From: Streptomyces antioxidans
Lineage (GTDB): Bacteria > Actinomycetota > Actinomycetes > Streptomycetales > Streptomycetaceae
Assembly (NCBI RefSeq): GCF_000968685.2
Contig: NZ_LAKD02000004.1
Span: forward strand, 1-64,000
DNA length: 64,000 nucleotides
Direction of reading: 5' to 3'
Under the pieces are notes generated by a model. The model had not been told where the DNA came from. It did not search any database and was given only the letters and a program-made list of their open reading frames with translations. The translations under genes and the position numbers were made by a program. Shown here one piece after another: positions 25,493 to 35,800 of the stretch (within the stretch, counting starts at the first letter, position 1; each line of letters opens with the position of its first letter).

Positions 25493-28170
25493 GGCTGACT
25501 CGCTTCTTTGTGCGTACCGTTGGTCATCTCATCGATCAGGCCGGCCATGGCGCGGGGTGTCAGGTCGACGCCGAGCAGGTTCCTCGCGGTGATCTGCGGG
25601 CCGCAGTCCTGTGACAGCCGGACGGCCAGCCGGACCAGCGTGAAGGAGTCCCCGCCGAGCATGTAGAGGTCGGCGTCGGGCTCGATGTCGGTGAGCCCGA
25701 GCGTCTCCTCCCAGGCACGGAGCACGGCGGGCAGCGTCCCGGCCCCGCCCGCGGTCGGCGCGGGCGTACCGTTCCCGCCCTCCCGGACGGCCGCGTCATC
25801 GGTGTCGGGGCGAGGGGCGTCGATCCAGTGCCGCCGCCGCTCGAACGGGTAGGTGGGCAGGGGCACCCGGTAGTAACCGTCGGCCCCGTTGGCCCGTTCC
25901 AGGTCGACTCCGGCGCCCGCTGACCACAGCCGGCCGAGCTGGGTCAGGAAGGGCACCAGGCCGGTGGCGGGCACCAACGGCAGCACGTCGTACAAGCCGT
26001 CGTCCCCGATGTGCGGGCGCAGCAGGTCAGTCAGCGACCGCCCGGGCCCGATCTCGACGACCAGCGCGCCTGGAACCGTGTCGGTGAGCGTGGCTACGGC
26101 GTCGGGCAAGCGCACGGCCTGCGGTGGCTGGGCGGCCCAGAAGTGGGGGTCACGGCCGTTTTGCGGATCCACTGCCCGGCCGGTACATGCGGAGACGACA
26201 GGCAGGGCCGGTGGCTTGCGGGCGACGCCGTCCGGATGCTCCGGGAGGGGTTTGGCCAACAGGTCGGTGCCCTCGGGCGCCGAGAACTCGCCGGCGAGGC
26301 AGGCCGCAGCGTACTCCCCGGTGCCATGGCCCAGTACGGCCGCGGGGGCGACACCCAGGAACGTCAGGAGCTCGGCGACGGCCAACTGGCCGACGTACAG
26401 GCAGACGGGGGCGAGGTCGGACGGGGGCGCCGCACTGTCCGTCTCATCGAGCAGGACACCGCGGATCCTCGTAGCGTCCGTCTCCCCCAGGTGGGCGAGG
26501 ACCTCCTCCGCCCGCTCGCGCACCACGGCGTAGCGGGGGTACAGGCCCGCCAGCATGCCGTGCGCGTCGGCTTCCTGGCCGCCGAGGGCCCACACGATCG
26601 GGGGTGCCTTCCGCGGTGCCCGGCGGGGGGCGTCCTGGAGGGACGCGCGGACCGGGCCGTCCGGAGTGAGGACCGCGCCCAGGCGTACGGGGAAGCTGCG
26701 CCGGCCGGAGGTGAAGGTGCGGGCGACATCGCCGACTCGTGGGCCGGGAGTGGCCGCCACGTGGTCCACCAGGGCGTCCCGGTAGCGCAGTACCCCCTGC
26801 GGCCCCCTCGCGGACAGCGGGATCACCGCCGCTGCCAGATCCTGCACCGGCGCGGGCCGGGAGGGCCGGTACTCCTCGACCACGACATGGCTGTTGGTTC
26901 CGCCCATGCCGTACGAGCTGACCCCGGCCCGCCTGGGCACGCCCGGCGCATCGGCCCACGGCCGGGCGAGGGGATCCAGTACGAAGCCGTCCGGCAGGTC
27001 GTCCGCGGCGCAATCGTCCCCGGCGCCCACCAGAGGCGGGAGGACTCCGTGGTGCAGGGCCAGCACTGTCTTGACCAGGCCGATCACCCCGGCGGCCGCG
27101 CCCGGATTCCCGATGTTGGCCTTGACCGAGCCGAGTGGCAGCGGCTCATCCGACCCACCGCGGGTGAACACCTGTGCCAGTGCGGCGAGTTCGATGTCGT
27201 CGCCGACCTCGGTGCCGGCGCCGTGTCCCTCCAGGTATCCGATCGTGGCGGGGTCGACTCCGGCGTCCCGGTAGGCGGTGCGCAACACCTCGACCTGGCC
27301 CGCGAACCCCGGGGCGGTGTATCCGGCCTTGTCACCGCCGTCGTTGTTCACCGCCGAGCCGCGGATCACGGCCAGCACGGTGTCGTGGTCGGCGATCGCG
27401 TCCCCGAGCCGCCGCAGGGCGACCAGGCCGAGACCGTTGCCCGGCACGGAGCCGTCCCGGCCGGTCTGGAACGGGCGGCAGCGGCCGTTGCGGGAGAGCA
27501 CGCTGCCGGCGGCGGGCGAGTAGCCCTCGTCCTGCGGCAGTTCGACACTGACCCCGCCGGCCAGCACCAGGTCGGCATCCCGGCTGCGCAGCGCCCGAAC
27601 GCCCTGGTGCACGGCGACCAGCGAGGTCGAGCACGCGGTCTGCACGGTCATCGCCGGGCCGGTCAGACCCAGCCGGTAGGCGATCTTGGCAGCGAGGTGG
27701 TCCCGGTCGTTCGCCAGGACCAGGGGCAGCAGTCCCTCCGACCGCTCGATCGAGGGATCGGTGAGGATGTGGCGCAGCAGGTAGTAGTTCAGGCCCGTAC
27801 CGGCGAAGACGCCGACCCGCCTGGGCTCCGTGCCCCGCCGGTCGCGCTCACCGCTGTTGCCGTGCCCGGCCCGCTCCAGCAGTATCCACGCGGCCTCCAG
27901 CAGCAGCCGGTGCTGCGGGTCGGTCAGCTCGGCCTCCCGCGGCAGTATGCCGAACGCTTCGGCGTCGAACTGCTCGATGTCCGTGAGGACTTTGCGCCGG
28001 GGGGCAGGGTCGGACCGGCCGGCGGCGGCCGGGTCGGGCGGAGCGGTCACCGCCTCTTGCCCCTCGGCCACCATGTGCCAGAAGGCGTCGAGATCGTCTC
28101 CCGCGCCCGGGGTCCGGGCGTACACGCCGATGACGGCGATCGGTTCCGTGGCCGTCTCCGCTTCACGCAC
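25474..28170 (-). CDS. PKS module KS-AT-T with mutated KS and eroded AT
   Basis: An 898-residue module. The ketosynthase (~8-435) keeps Cys180 (QTACSTSL) and His316 (EGHGAGT), but the second catalytic His in the usual NIGH motif is Asn (NIGN, residue 355). The acyltransferase region (~525-780) is badly eroded: the N-terminal GQGSQ motif reads GGQEADAH, the nucleophile motif reads GHGTGE with Gly616 in place of Ser, and about 100 residues holding the substrate-determining His motif are missing. The carrier protein is intact (LGGDSF, Ser842). Malonyl loading by this AT should be impossible. The adjacent A protein may load the carrier instead. The gene overlaps both neighbours (8 and 19 bp). Confidence 0.88.
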   Translation of the reverse strand: MREAETATEPIAVIGVYARTPGAGDDLDAFWHMVAEGQEAVTAPPDPAAAGRSDPAPRRKVLTDIEQFDAEAFGILPREAELTDPQHRLLLEAAWILLERAGHGNSGERDRRGTEPRRVGVFAGTGLNYYLLRHILTDPSIERSEGLLPLVLANDRDHLAAKIAYRLGLTGPAMTVQTACSTSLVAVHQGVRALRSRDADLVLAGGVSVELPQDEGYSPAAGSVLSRNGRCRPFQTGRDGSVPGNGLGLVALRRLGDAIADHDTVLAVIRGSAVNNDGGDKAGYTAPGFAGQVEVLRTAYRDAGVDPATIGYLEGHGAGTEVGDDIELAALAQVFTRGGSDEPLPLGSVKANIGNPGAAAGVIGLVKTVLALHHGVLPPLVGAGDDCAADDLPDGFVLDPLARPWADAPGVPRRAGVSSYGMGGTNSHVVVEEYRPSRPAPVQDLAAAVIPLSARGPQGVLRYRDALVDHVAATPGPRVGDVARTFTSGRRSFPVRLGAVLTPDGPVRASLQDAPRRAPRKAPPIVWALGGQEADAHGMLAGLYPRYAVVRERAEEVLAHLGETDATRIRGVLLDETDSAAPPSDLAPVCLYVGQLAVAELLTFLGVAPAAVLGHGTGEYAAACLAGEFSAPEGTDLLAKPLPEHPDGVARKPPALPVVSACTGRAVDPQNGRDPHFWAAQPPQAVRLPDAVATLTDTVPGALVVEIGPGRSLTDLLRPHIGDDGLYDVLPLVPATGLVPFLTQLGRLWSAGAGVDLERANGADGYYRVPLPTYPFERRRHWIDAPRPDTDDAAVREGGNGTPAPTAGGAGTLPAVLRAWEETLGLTDIEPDADLYMLGGDSFTLVRLAVRLSQDCGPQITARNLLGVDLTPRAMAGLIDEMTNGTHKEASQPCSSTK

Positions 28171-31100
28171 CGCGCATGCCCTCCTTGATGTGCGCCGCCA
28201 GCTTGTTGACCGTCGGGGCCCGGTAGATGTCGACCGAGGTGATCCGGACTCCCGGGAACTGCTTGCGCAGTGCGTTGCGCATCTCGGTCAGTTGCAGCGA
28301 GTCGCCGCCCGCGTCGAAGAACGCCTCGTCGTAGTCGAAGTCGTCACCGCCGAGAAGGTGCCGCCAAACGTTGGCGACCTTCTCGACGAGGTCGTCCTCG
28401 GCCGGCGAACCGGCCACCGGTACCAGTGCCGGTGCCGGTGCGGCCGGTGCGGCCGGTGCGGCCGGTGCGGGGCTCTCGGCCAGGAAGTGCTCGGTCGTCA
28501 GCGCCCGGGCCACCAGGGCGTCGGTGTCCACCTTGCCGTTGCGGTTCAGGGGCAGGGACGAAACCAGGCACCACAGGTCGGGCAGCGAGTACGAGGGGAA
28601 GGTGTCCGCCAGCGAGGGGATGAGCTGTTGGAGGGCGGGCCGCTGCGGTCCCACGACCGCGGCGAGGACGGCCCGGTCGGTGTGGTCCTCGCCGACGGCG
28701 CTGACGTCCGCGTCGAGGACACCCGGCCAGGATCTGAGGTAGGACTCGATCGCGGCGAGCTCGACCCGATGGCCGCGGACCTTGATCTGACGGTCCCGGC
28801 GGCCGCGGAACAGCAGCTCTCCGGCCTCGTTCCAGCAGACGATGTCCCCGGTGGCGTAGGCGCGTTCGCAAGAGGGCCAGGGCACGGCGACGAAGGCGGC
28901 GGCCGTCTGCCCGGCGTCCCCGGCATAGCCGTGGGCCAGGCCCAGGCCGGTGGCGTGCAGCTCGCCGTCGACCCCGGGCGGGACCGCCCGGCCCGTACGG
29001 TCGAGCACGAGCACCCCGGTGCCAGCGACCGGCCGGCCGATCGGCACGGTGTCGCCGACCTCGTCCCCCGAGGTCACGTGGTGGACCGTGGTGAAGGTCG
29101 TGTTCTCCGTCGGCCCGTACCCGTTGGTGACCCACAGTCCGGGAGAGGCCTCCAGGACGGTTCGGACATGGTCGGTTGAGACCACGTCCCCACCGGTCAG
29201 CAGTTGGCGCAGCGAGCCGAGCGCGGCGGCGTCGTACTGGGCCATCAGGCGGAAGATCCCCGAGGTCAGCCAGGCGTGGGTGATCTCTTCGTCGCGCAGG
29301 AAGCCGCGGATCGCCTGGGGCGAGGCGGGGCCGGGCGGGAGGATCGCGATCCGGTCCCCGTTGAGGAGCGGGTGGAAGAGCTCGAGGGTCGAGGCGTCGA
29401 AGGCGAGGGGTGCCATGCGCAGCATCGAGCGGCGGCGACCGGGGTCCTCGTCGTCGGCCGGGCGCAGCAGGCCGGTGTCCGCGGCGAGGCGGATCACCGC
29501 ACGGTCGGGGGTGCGGACTCCCTTGGGCGTACCGGTGGTTCCGGAGGTGAAGGAGATGTAGGCCGTGCTGTCCGCGGCGCGCGGGTGTGGTTCCGTGTTC
29601 GCTCCGGTCTCCTGGAGGGGGGCCGCCTCGGGGGACCACGGTGGCACCAGCCGCACCTGCTCAGGCCAGTCGCTCCGGTGGTCGGCGGGGGCCACTGCCA
29701 CGGCGGCCCCGGTGACGCGGAGCACCTCGGCACGCCAGGTGCGGGCCGTCTGCGGTGGCACGGGGACGTAGCAGGCCCCCGTTCGCAGGGCCGCCAGCAC
29801 CGCGACGGTCTCCGCGGCCGAGCGGTCGAGCTGGATGATCACCGGGTCCCCGGCTCGGACACCCGCGCCGTGCAGGAGGGACGCGTATCGTGTGGCGGCC
29901 TGTTCGAGCTGGCGGTAGGTCAGTGTGTGGCCGCCGGAGGGATCGGTGACGGCGACGGCGTCGGGACATCTGCCGGCCGCCGCCGTGAAGGATTCCCAAA
30001 GGCCTTCGGGCCCGTCCCTCGGGTCGGGGGCGTCGTGCGCCGCCGAAGCGATCCGGGTTCGTTCGACGGCCGAGAGTCCGGTGAGTCCGCCGACGGGTGT
30101 GTCCGGGGTCCGCTCGAAGTCGAGCAGCGTCGCCAGCAGCGCGCCGGCGAGCGCGGTGGCGGTCTGCGGTCCGGCCTGGGACAGCGAGTACTCCAGGGCG
30201 AGGGCCGGCTGGTTCCCCCAGCGCTGAAGGTAGAGGATCGCGTCGAACACCGCGCCGCGGCAGTGCCCTTCGACCACCTCGGCTGTTGTTCCGGCGAGGT
30301 CGAGGGTGGCCGGGATGAGTTCGTCGTGCGCGGCGAAGGCAAACTGGGTCAGCGCGTTGGAGCCGCGGACCGGGCGCGCGTCGAGGTGGCGCACGATGTC
30401 CTCGTACGGGGCCTCGGAGTCGCGTATCGCGGCGTCGTAGTCGGCGGCCGTCCGGCGGAGGTAGCCGTCCGCGGTGAGTTCCGGCTCCAGCCGGAGCCGG
30501 ACCGGTGCCACCCGTGTCAGCAGGCCGACCGCGTCGAACTGGTCCGCGCGGAAACGGCCGCTCGTGGGCATCCCCACCACGAGGTCGTCGACGCCTGCCC
30601 GTCGCCCCAGCACCAGCGCCCAGGCCGCCAGCAGGACGACCGGGCGGCGCACACCGATCCGCCGCGCCACGGTGTCGACCGCGTCCCGCACCTCGGGCGG
30701 CAGGACGAAGGGCAGACGGCTGCCGTTCGGGTCGAACGGCCCCTCCTCTGGCCCGGGCGCCCAGGGAAGCCGGAGGTCGGTCGGCGCTCCCGCCACCCGC
30801 TCGGCGACCCTGGCGAGGTCTTCGGCGAGTCGGCCCGACGTGGCCCTGGCGCGGTACCGGGACAGGGCGGAGTCCGGTACGGGGGTGCTCGGGTCCTCGA
30901 TCCGGCCCTTGCTGTAGCACTGCGCGAACTCGCGCAGGAGGACGCCGATGCTCCATCCGTCGACGATCGTGTGGTGGAACACCAGGGTGAGTACGTCGCT
31001 GGAACCGGCGGAGCGGCCGATGAACGCGCACCAGGGCGGCTGCTCGCAGGGGCGCAGGTATCGTCCGGCGGTCGGGCCGACCAGTGCCTCCATCCGTTCG

Positions 31101-31648
31101 GCGGGGCCGCCGCCCGGCGGGAGCTCCAGCTCGCGCAGTGGGATGCGCCAGTGCGGAAGAACCCGCCGGGCGAACGTGTCGCCCTCGGCGACGAACCGTG
31201 TCCGCAGGGATTCGTGGCGTGCGGTGAGCGCCCGCAGTGCGGCGGCGACCCGCGTGGTGTCGAGGTTGGGGGCCACCACGGAGAACATCAGCCGGTACGT
31301 CGCGTCGCGTCCCGCCAGATGGGCCGTCAGCATCTGTGCCTGACCGGGCAGCAGCGGGCGGTCACCTGGCGGTGGCGTCGGTACGGACCGGGCGGTCACC
31401 GGCTGTGCGTCGGCGAGTACCTCGCCCAGCGGGGCGCCGCTCAGCAGCAGTTTCAGGTCCAGTGCCCGGCCCAGCCGCCGTTCGCCGAGCGCCGCCAGGT
31501 GGTACGCCTGGAGCGAGGAGCCGCCCAGCTCGCCGAAGGGGGCGTCGGTCCAGGTTCCGGGCGGACGCGTGGTGTGGCGCAGCGTCTCCTCCAGCAGCGG
31601 CTCCCAGGCCTCGGTCGTCGGCATCGGGCGCGGTGTGTCGGTGCTCAC
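28163..31648 (-). CDS. NRPS T-C-A-T, predicted Val-activating
   Basis: An 1161-residue protein. It begins with a carrier domain (LGGSSLQAY, Ser45), then a condensation domain (HHTIVDG), an adenylation domain (ISFTSGTTGTPKG, GYGPTENTTF, YATGD, RDRQIKVRGHR, NRNGKVD) and a second carrier (DAGGDSLQ). The specificity residues read by eye D-A-L-W-L-G-G-T-F-K, a valine-like pattern. An Ala/Pro-rich linker of repeated codons (about 28430-28475) joins A and T. The leading carrier means the upstream chain may be passed between two carriers, or that the carrier belongs functionally to the preceding module. The start GTG overlaps the MFS stop (GTGA). Confidence 0.9.
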   Translation of the reverse strand: MSTDTPRPMPTTEAWEPLLEETLRHTTRPPGTWTDAPFGELGGSSLQAYHLAALGERRLGRALDLKLLLSGAPLGEVLADAQPVTARSVPTPPPGDRPLLPGQAQMLTAHLAGRDATYRLMFSVVAPNLDTTRVAAALRALTARHESLRTRFVAEGDTFARRVLPHWRIPLRELELPPGGGPAERMEALVGPTAGRYLRPCEQPPWCAFIGRSAGSSDVLTLVFHHTIVDGWSIGVLLREFAQCYSKGRIEDPSTPVPDSALSRYRARATSGRLAEDLARVAERVAGAPTDLRLPWAPGPEEGPFDPNGSRLPFVLPPEVRDAVDTVARRIGVRRPVVLLAAWALVLGRRAGVDDLVVGMPTSGRFRADQFDAVGLLTRVAPVRLRLEPELTADGYLRRTAADYDAAIRDSEAPYEDIVRHLDARPVRGSNALTQFAFAAHDELIPATLDLAGTTAEVVEGHCRGAVFDAILYLQRWGNQPALALEYSLSQAGPQTATALAGALLATLLDFERTPDTPVGGLTGLSAVERTRIASAAHDAPDPRDGPEGLWESFTAAAGRCPDAVAVTDPSGGHTLTYRQLEQAATRYASLLHGAGVRAGDPVIIQLDRSAAETVAVLAALRTGACYVPVPPQTARTWRAEVLRVTGAAVAVAPADHRSDWPEQVRLVPPWSPEAAPLQETGANTEPHPRAADSTAYISFTSGTTGTPKGVRTPDRAVIRLAADTGLLRPADDEDPGRRRSMLRMAPLAFDASTLELFHPLLNGDRIAILPPGPASPQAIRGFLRDEEITHAWLTSGIFRLMAQYDAAALGSLRQLLTGGDVVSTDHVRTVLEASPGLWVTNGYGPTENTTFTTVHHVTSGDEVGDTVPIGRPVAGTGVLVLDRTGRAVPPGVDGELHATGLGLAHGYAGDAGQTAAAFVAVPWPSCERAYATGDIVCWNEAGELLFRGRRDRQIKVRGHRVELAAIESYLRSWPGVLDADVSAVGEDHTDRAVLAAVVGPQRPALQQLIPSLADTFPSYSLPDLWCLVSSLPLNRNGKVDTDALVARALTTEHFLAESPAPAAPAAPAAPAPALVPVAGSPAEDDLVEKVANVWRHLLGGDDFDYDEAFFDAGGDSLQLTEMRNALRKQFPGVRITSVDIYRAPTVNKLAAHIKEGMRGA

Positions 31649-32892
31649 TGGGCGTCCCCCTCGCTGTCGGACACCGGTACCTTCTGGGCGTCTGGTTCGG
31701 GCCTCCGGGTCGCCGCCTCGATCGCCCGATCGGAGAGGTAGGCGCGGATCGGGATGACGGTCAGCAGGGCCAGGGTGGTGGACACCGCGAAGAGGACCTG
31801 GGCGTCGACGGCGAACGCGACGGTGCCGCCGATCGCCGAACCGACTGGTGTCATCCCGTAGGTCAGCATCCGCGAGGCCCCGCTGACGCGCCCCAGGTCT
31901 GCGCGGCTGACGGTGAGTTGGCGTACGGACATCGACTCGACGGACCACATTCCGCCGAGCGCGCTGCCGATGGTCATGACGGCTGTCAGCTGGGCTCCGT
32001 CGGCGAACAGCGGGCCTGCGAAGACCAGTGCCCAGCCCACCCGGGTGAGGGTGAGGGTCAGGCTCCGGCCCAGCCACCGCTCCACCCGGTGGGTGAGCAG
32101 GGCACCGGCGGCCGCGCCCACCCCGATGGCGCCGATGAGGAAGCCGTACTGGGAGGCGGACAGGCCGAGGGGGCCCGGTGTGATCGCGTACACCACGAGG
32201 AGGGTGAAGAAGATGCTGTTGGCGATCGTCGTCAGGCCGCCCACGGCGACGATGGTCGCGAGGATCGGCTGGGAGAAGACGATCCGCGCCCCGTCCCAGA
32301 AGCCGGTGGAGGCTTCGTCGGATGTCGCTGCGGCCTCGGTGCGCGGCAGTTGGGCGGCGACCAGTGCGGCGGCCAGGCATGCCATGGCGGCCAGCACGCT
32401 GGGCAGTACGTGGTCGACGTCGACCAGCACACCCGCCAGGGCGGGGCCCAGGAACTGGTAGAACAGCCGGGTCGACACGGCCAGCAGACCGTTCGCCCGG
32501 GTGCGGCGGGCGTCGTCGACCGCGTTCGCCGTCACGACCTCGGCCGCGGTGTCGACGACGGTCTGGAAGCAGGAGACCACGAAGACCAGTGCCGGGACGG
32601 TGACCGCGAGCGCCACGTCGGCCCAGATCAGTCCCGCCAGCGAAAACATCGCGGCGCAGCGTCCGAGGTTGGCGAGGGTGACGGCGCGGACCGCACCGAT
32701 CCGGTCCACCAGGACACCGGCCGGCACCGCGGCGATCAGCCACGGCAGGGTGGCCGCGATGGTGACCGCGGCCACCGCCATCGCCGAGTGCGACGCCGCG
32801 GCCGCCGTGATCGTCGCCGCCACGGCGAAGACGCCGTTGGCGGTGTCCGAGACCGCGGTGGCGGTCAGGAACTTTCGGAACATGCCGCTCAT
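31645..32892 (-). CDS. MFS exporter of the NRPS operon
   Basis: A 415-residue major-facilitator transporter with about 12 membrane segments. It is similar in layout to the enterobactin-exporter-like / MFS_3 group seen beside siderophore and peptide clusters (AVPAGVLVDRIGAV between helices 2 and 3, VSGASRMLTYGMTPVGSAIGG late). The ATG overlaps the stop of the hybrid NRPS-PKS gene by 4 bp, and its stop overlaps the next NRPS start, so it is embedded in the operon. Export of the pathway product and self-protection is the likely role. Confidence 0.88.
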   Translation of the reverse strand: MSGMFRKFLTATAVSDTANGVFAVAATITAAAASHSAMAVAAVTIAATLPWLIAAVPAGVLVDRIGAVRAVTLANLGRCAAMFSLAGLIWADVALAVTVPALVFVVSCFQTVVDTAAEVVTANAVDDARRTRANGLLAVSTRLFYQFLGPALAGVLVDVDHVLPSVLAAMACLAAALVAAQLPRTEAAATSDEASTGFWDGARIVFSQPILATIVAVGGLTTIANSIFFTLLVVYAITPGPLGLSASQYGFLIGAIGVGAAAGALLTHRVERWLGRSLTLTLTRVGWALVFAGPLFADGAQLTAVMTIGSALGGMWSVESMSVRQLTVSRADLGRVSGASRMLTYGMTPVGSAIGGTVAFAVDAQVLFAVSTTLALLTVIPIRAYLSDRAIEAATRRPEPDAQKVPVSDSEGDAQ

Positions 32893-35800
32893 CGGGTGGC
32901 TGTTCCGGCGTCGGCTCCCGCCATCTCGTCCCGGAGCTGGGCCAGCCGCCGCAGGCTGCCGAGTACCTGGCGCTGGGTCAGGCCGAAGTCGACCAGGGCG
33001 CCGATCTCGTTCACTCCGGCCTCCCGCAGGAGCTCGCACCGCTGCCGTACCGTGACCGGATCGCCCAGCAGCGCTCGCTCACCGCGGAACTTGCGGTAGG
33101 CGCGCCGCAGGATGGCGTCCACGTCCTTCGGGCTGGCCCGGTCCAGGTCGATCTGCTCCTGCGGCAGGGCGGCGGTGAGCGTGCCGAGCAGCTGGGTGTG
33201 ACTGCGCAGGTAGCGCAGGAAGGGGTCGTGGCAGACCTCTTCCACCATGTCCTCCGACTCGCCCACGTAGCAGTGGACCATCAGGGTGACGCGGCCGGTG
33301 CCTGGGTCGTGTCCGGCTTCCTCACGCGCCTTGCGGTAGATGCGGATCTTGTCGGCGAGTTCGTCGACCTTCAGCTCCAGCAGGGCGGTGAGGAGATTGG
33401 CGCCCAGCGTGCCGGCCCGGCGGAAGCTCTCGTCGTTCGAGGTCGCGGTCAGCCAGGTCGGCAGTTCCGGCTGGACGGGCTTGGGGTACAGCGACACCTG
33501 GATCCGGCCGCCGGTGCCGTCGACGGCATCCGTCGCGACTCCGTCGGACCACAGTGTGCCAAGCCGGCGGACGTCGGCTTCGAAGGTGTCGCGGCGGCCG
33601 GCGAACCGGTCGGGGGCCAGTACGTAGTCGCTGGGGTGGAAGCCGGGGGCGAAGGACACGCCGATCCGGCCTCCCGAGATCCGGTCGACGATCCGCCAGT
33701 CTTCGATCAGGCGCAGGGGGTTGTGCAGGGCGGGGATGACGCTGCCCGCCCGGATGTGGATGCGCTCGGTGCTCGCTGCCAGCGCCGCGCTGAGCACCGC
33801 CGGGTTGGGGTACTGCGCCCCGAACTCGTGGAAGTGCCGCTCCGGTGTCCAGATCGCCTCGTAGCCGAGCGCGTCCGCCTCGCGGGCGGCGGCCAGGATG
33901 AGGTCGTAGTCGGATCCGAGGTCGCCCTGTGCGGAGGAGAAGAAGTACACGCTGGTGGTGAGGTTGTCGGCGGGCGTCGCCGGGCGGTGCTCTTTCGGTG
34001 CGGGTGCGGGTGCGGGTGCGGGTGCGGGTGCGGCCGTGACCGGTGCCGCAGGGGTCTGCGCGGCCGGCGGTGCGGTCGGCGCCGCCGAACCCAGCCGGTC
34101 CCGTACGACCTGGGCCAGCCCGCCGAAGGTGGACTCGTCGAAGAACGAGTCCAGGCTGATCTCCAGCCCCAGGGCATCGCGTATGCGGGCGCTGAGGCGC
34201 AGTGCGGCGAGGGAGTGCCCTCCCTGGTCGAAGAAGTCGTCCTCGGGGCTCACCGCTTCGACGCCCAGAACCTCGCACCACAGGGCGCTCAGCACCGAGT
34301 CGGTGTCCCCCGTCACCTTGCTCATGGCCGTCTCCTCCTCTTTCACGTCTTCTTTGACGTCGCTTGGTTCGTCGATCTCCATGTGCTGCGCGGTGCCTGA
34401 CGCGCGCGGGGCGGGCACGGTGGCTTCCGGCTCGATCCAGCACCGCTCCCGGGTGAAGGAGTACGTCGGAAGTGACACCCTTCGGGCGCTCTCGGCCTCA
34501 CCCCGCCGCAGTTCTCCGAGTCCGCGGCGCCACAGCTCCCCGATGGCTTCCAGCCCCGAGGCGAGGGACCCGCCGTGCCGCGGCCGGTCGAAACCGCCCA
34601 GAAGTGGCGTGCGGTCCCGCAGGATGTCGCTCACCAGGCCCTGAAGCGTGGAACCCGCCCCTGTCTCCCACCAGACGGCGGGTGAGAGCTCGTCCGAGGC
34701 GGCGCGGACCGCGTCGGAGAAGCGCACGGGCAGCCGGATCTGCGAGGCCCAGAACTGTGGGTCGATGGCCTGGGAGTCGTCGAGCCGGCGTCCCGTCGCG
34801 GCCGAGAACAGCGGTGTCGAAGGGGTGTTGAGGCCGATGCCCGCCATCACCTCGGCGAAGTCGGCCGCGGCGGCGGCCATGCCTGGGGAGTGGAACGCAC
34901 GCGTGGTGCGCAGCGCCACGGTGGTCAGTCCGGCGGCCCGGCAGCGGTCGGTGAAGGCGGCCACGCTCTCGGGCGGGCCGGAGACGACCGTCGAGTGCGG
35001 TCCGTTGTGGGCCGCGACGACCAGACCGGCCGCCTCCTCGTGCGGTGGGTCGGCGCCGCCGGCCGCACCCTCGGCCAACAGGTGCGTCACCTGATCGGCG
35101 GACGCGATGACGGTCGTCATCGCACCCGGCGGCGCGGCCTGCATCAGCCGTGCCCGCGCGGTGACCGCGGTCATCCCGTCCGCAAGGGTGAGGACCCCGC
35201 CGGCGCAGGCCGCGGACAGCTCGCCGAGGCTGTGTCCGAGGAGTGCCCGTGGCTCAAGTCCCCGGGCGGTGAGGCTTAGTGCCGTGGCGACCTGGTCCAG
35301 GAAGAGGCAGGGCTGGGCGAGCAGGGTGCTCACGGAGCCGTCCGGCGCGTCGGGTTGTGCGGAGTCGGGCCGGGCGAGCAGCGCATCCGCCACCTGCTGC
35401 CGCAGAGCGGGGTCGACGGCTTCCAGTCCCTCGTCTGCGCAGGCCCGGTAGACCGGGTCCGCGTCGTAGCGTGTGCGTCCCATCCCCGGTCGCTGGGTGC
35501 CCTGTCCGGGGAACATCAGCACCGTGCCCGATCCGGCCGTGGCGCGGGCCCGGCCCAGTGCGGTCCGGCGCAGGAGAGCCGGTGCCCGAGCGGTGTCCGC
35601 AGTGACGAGTGCCGCACGCCAGGGGAGGACGGCCCGGCCGACGCGGAGGGTATGCGCCACATCGGCGAGGGACAGGTCGGGGTTCGCCTCCAGGTGGTCG
35701 GCCAGGCGGTTCACGGCCCTGCCCAACGCGGCTTCGTCGGCGGCCGAGAGCGTCAGGAGCTGAGGTGCGGCAGGCTGCGGGGCGACGGCGGGCTGGGCGG

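Noticed and set aside
26011..28188. Plus-strand frame of ~725 codons opposite the KS-AT-T gene
   Set aside because: Antisense shadow; the minus strand carries readable KS and carrier motifs.
33998..34040. Tandem GTGCGG repeat near the second carrier of the hybrid protein
   Set aside because: It encodes a Pro-Ala linker between carrier and monooxygenase domains, a common feature of megasynthases, not a separate element.
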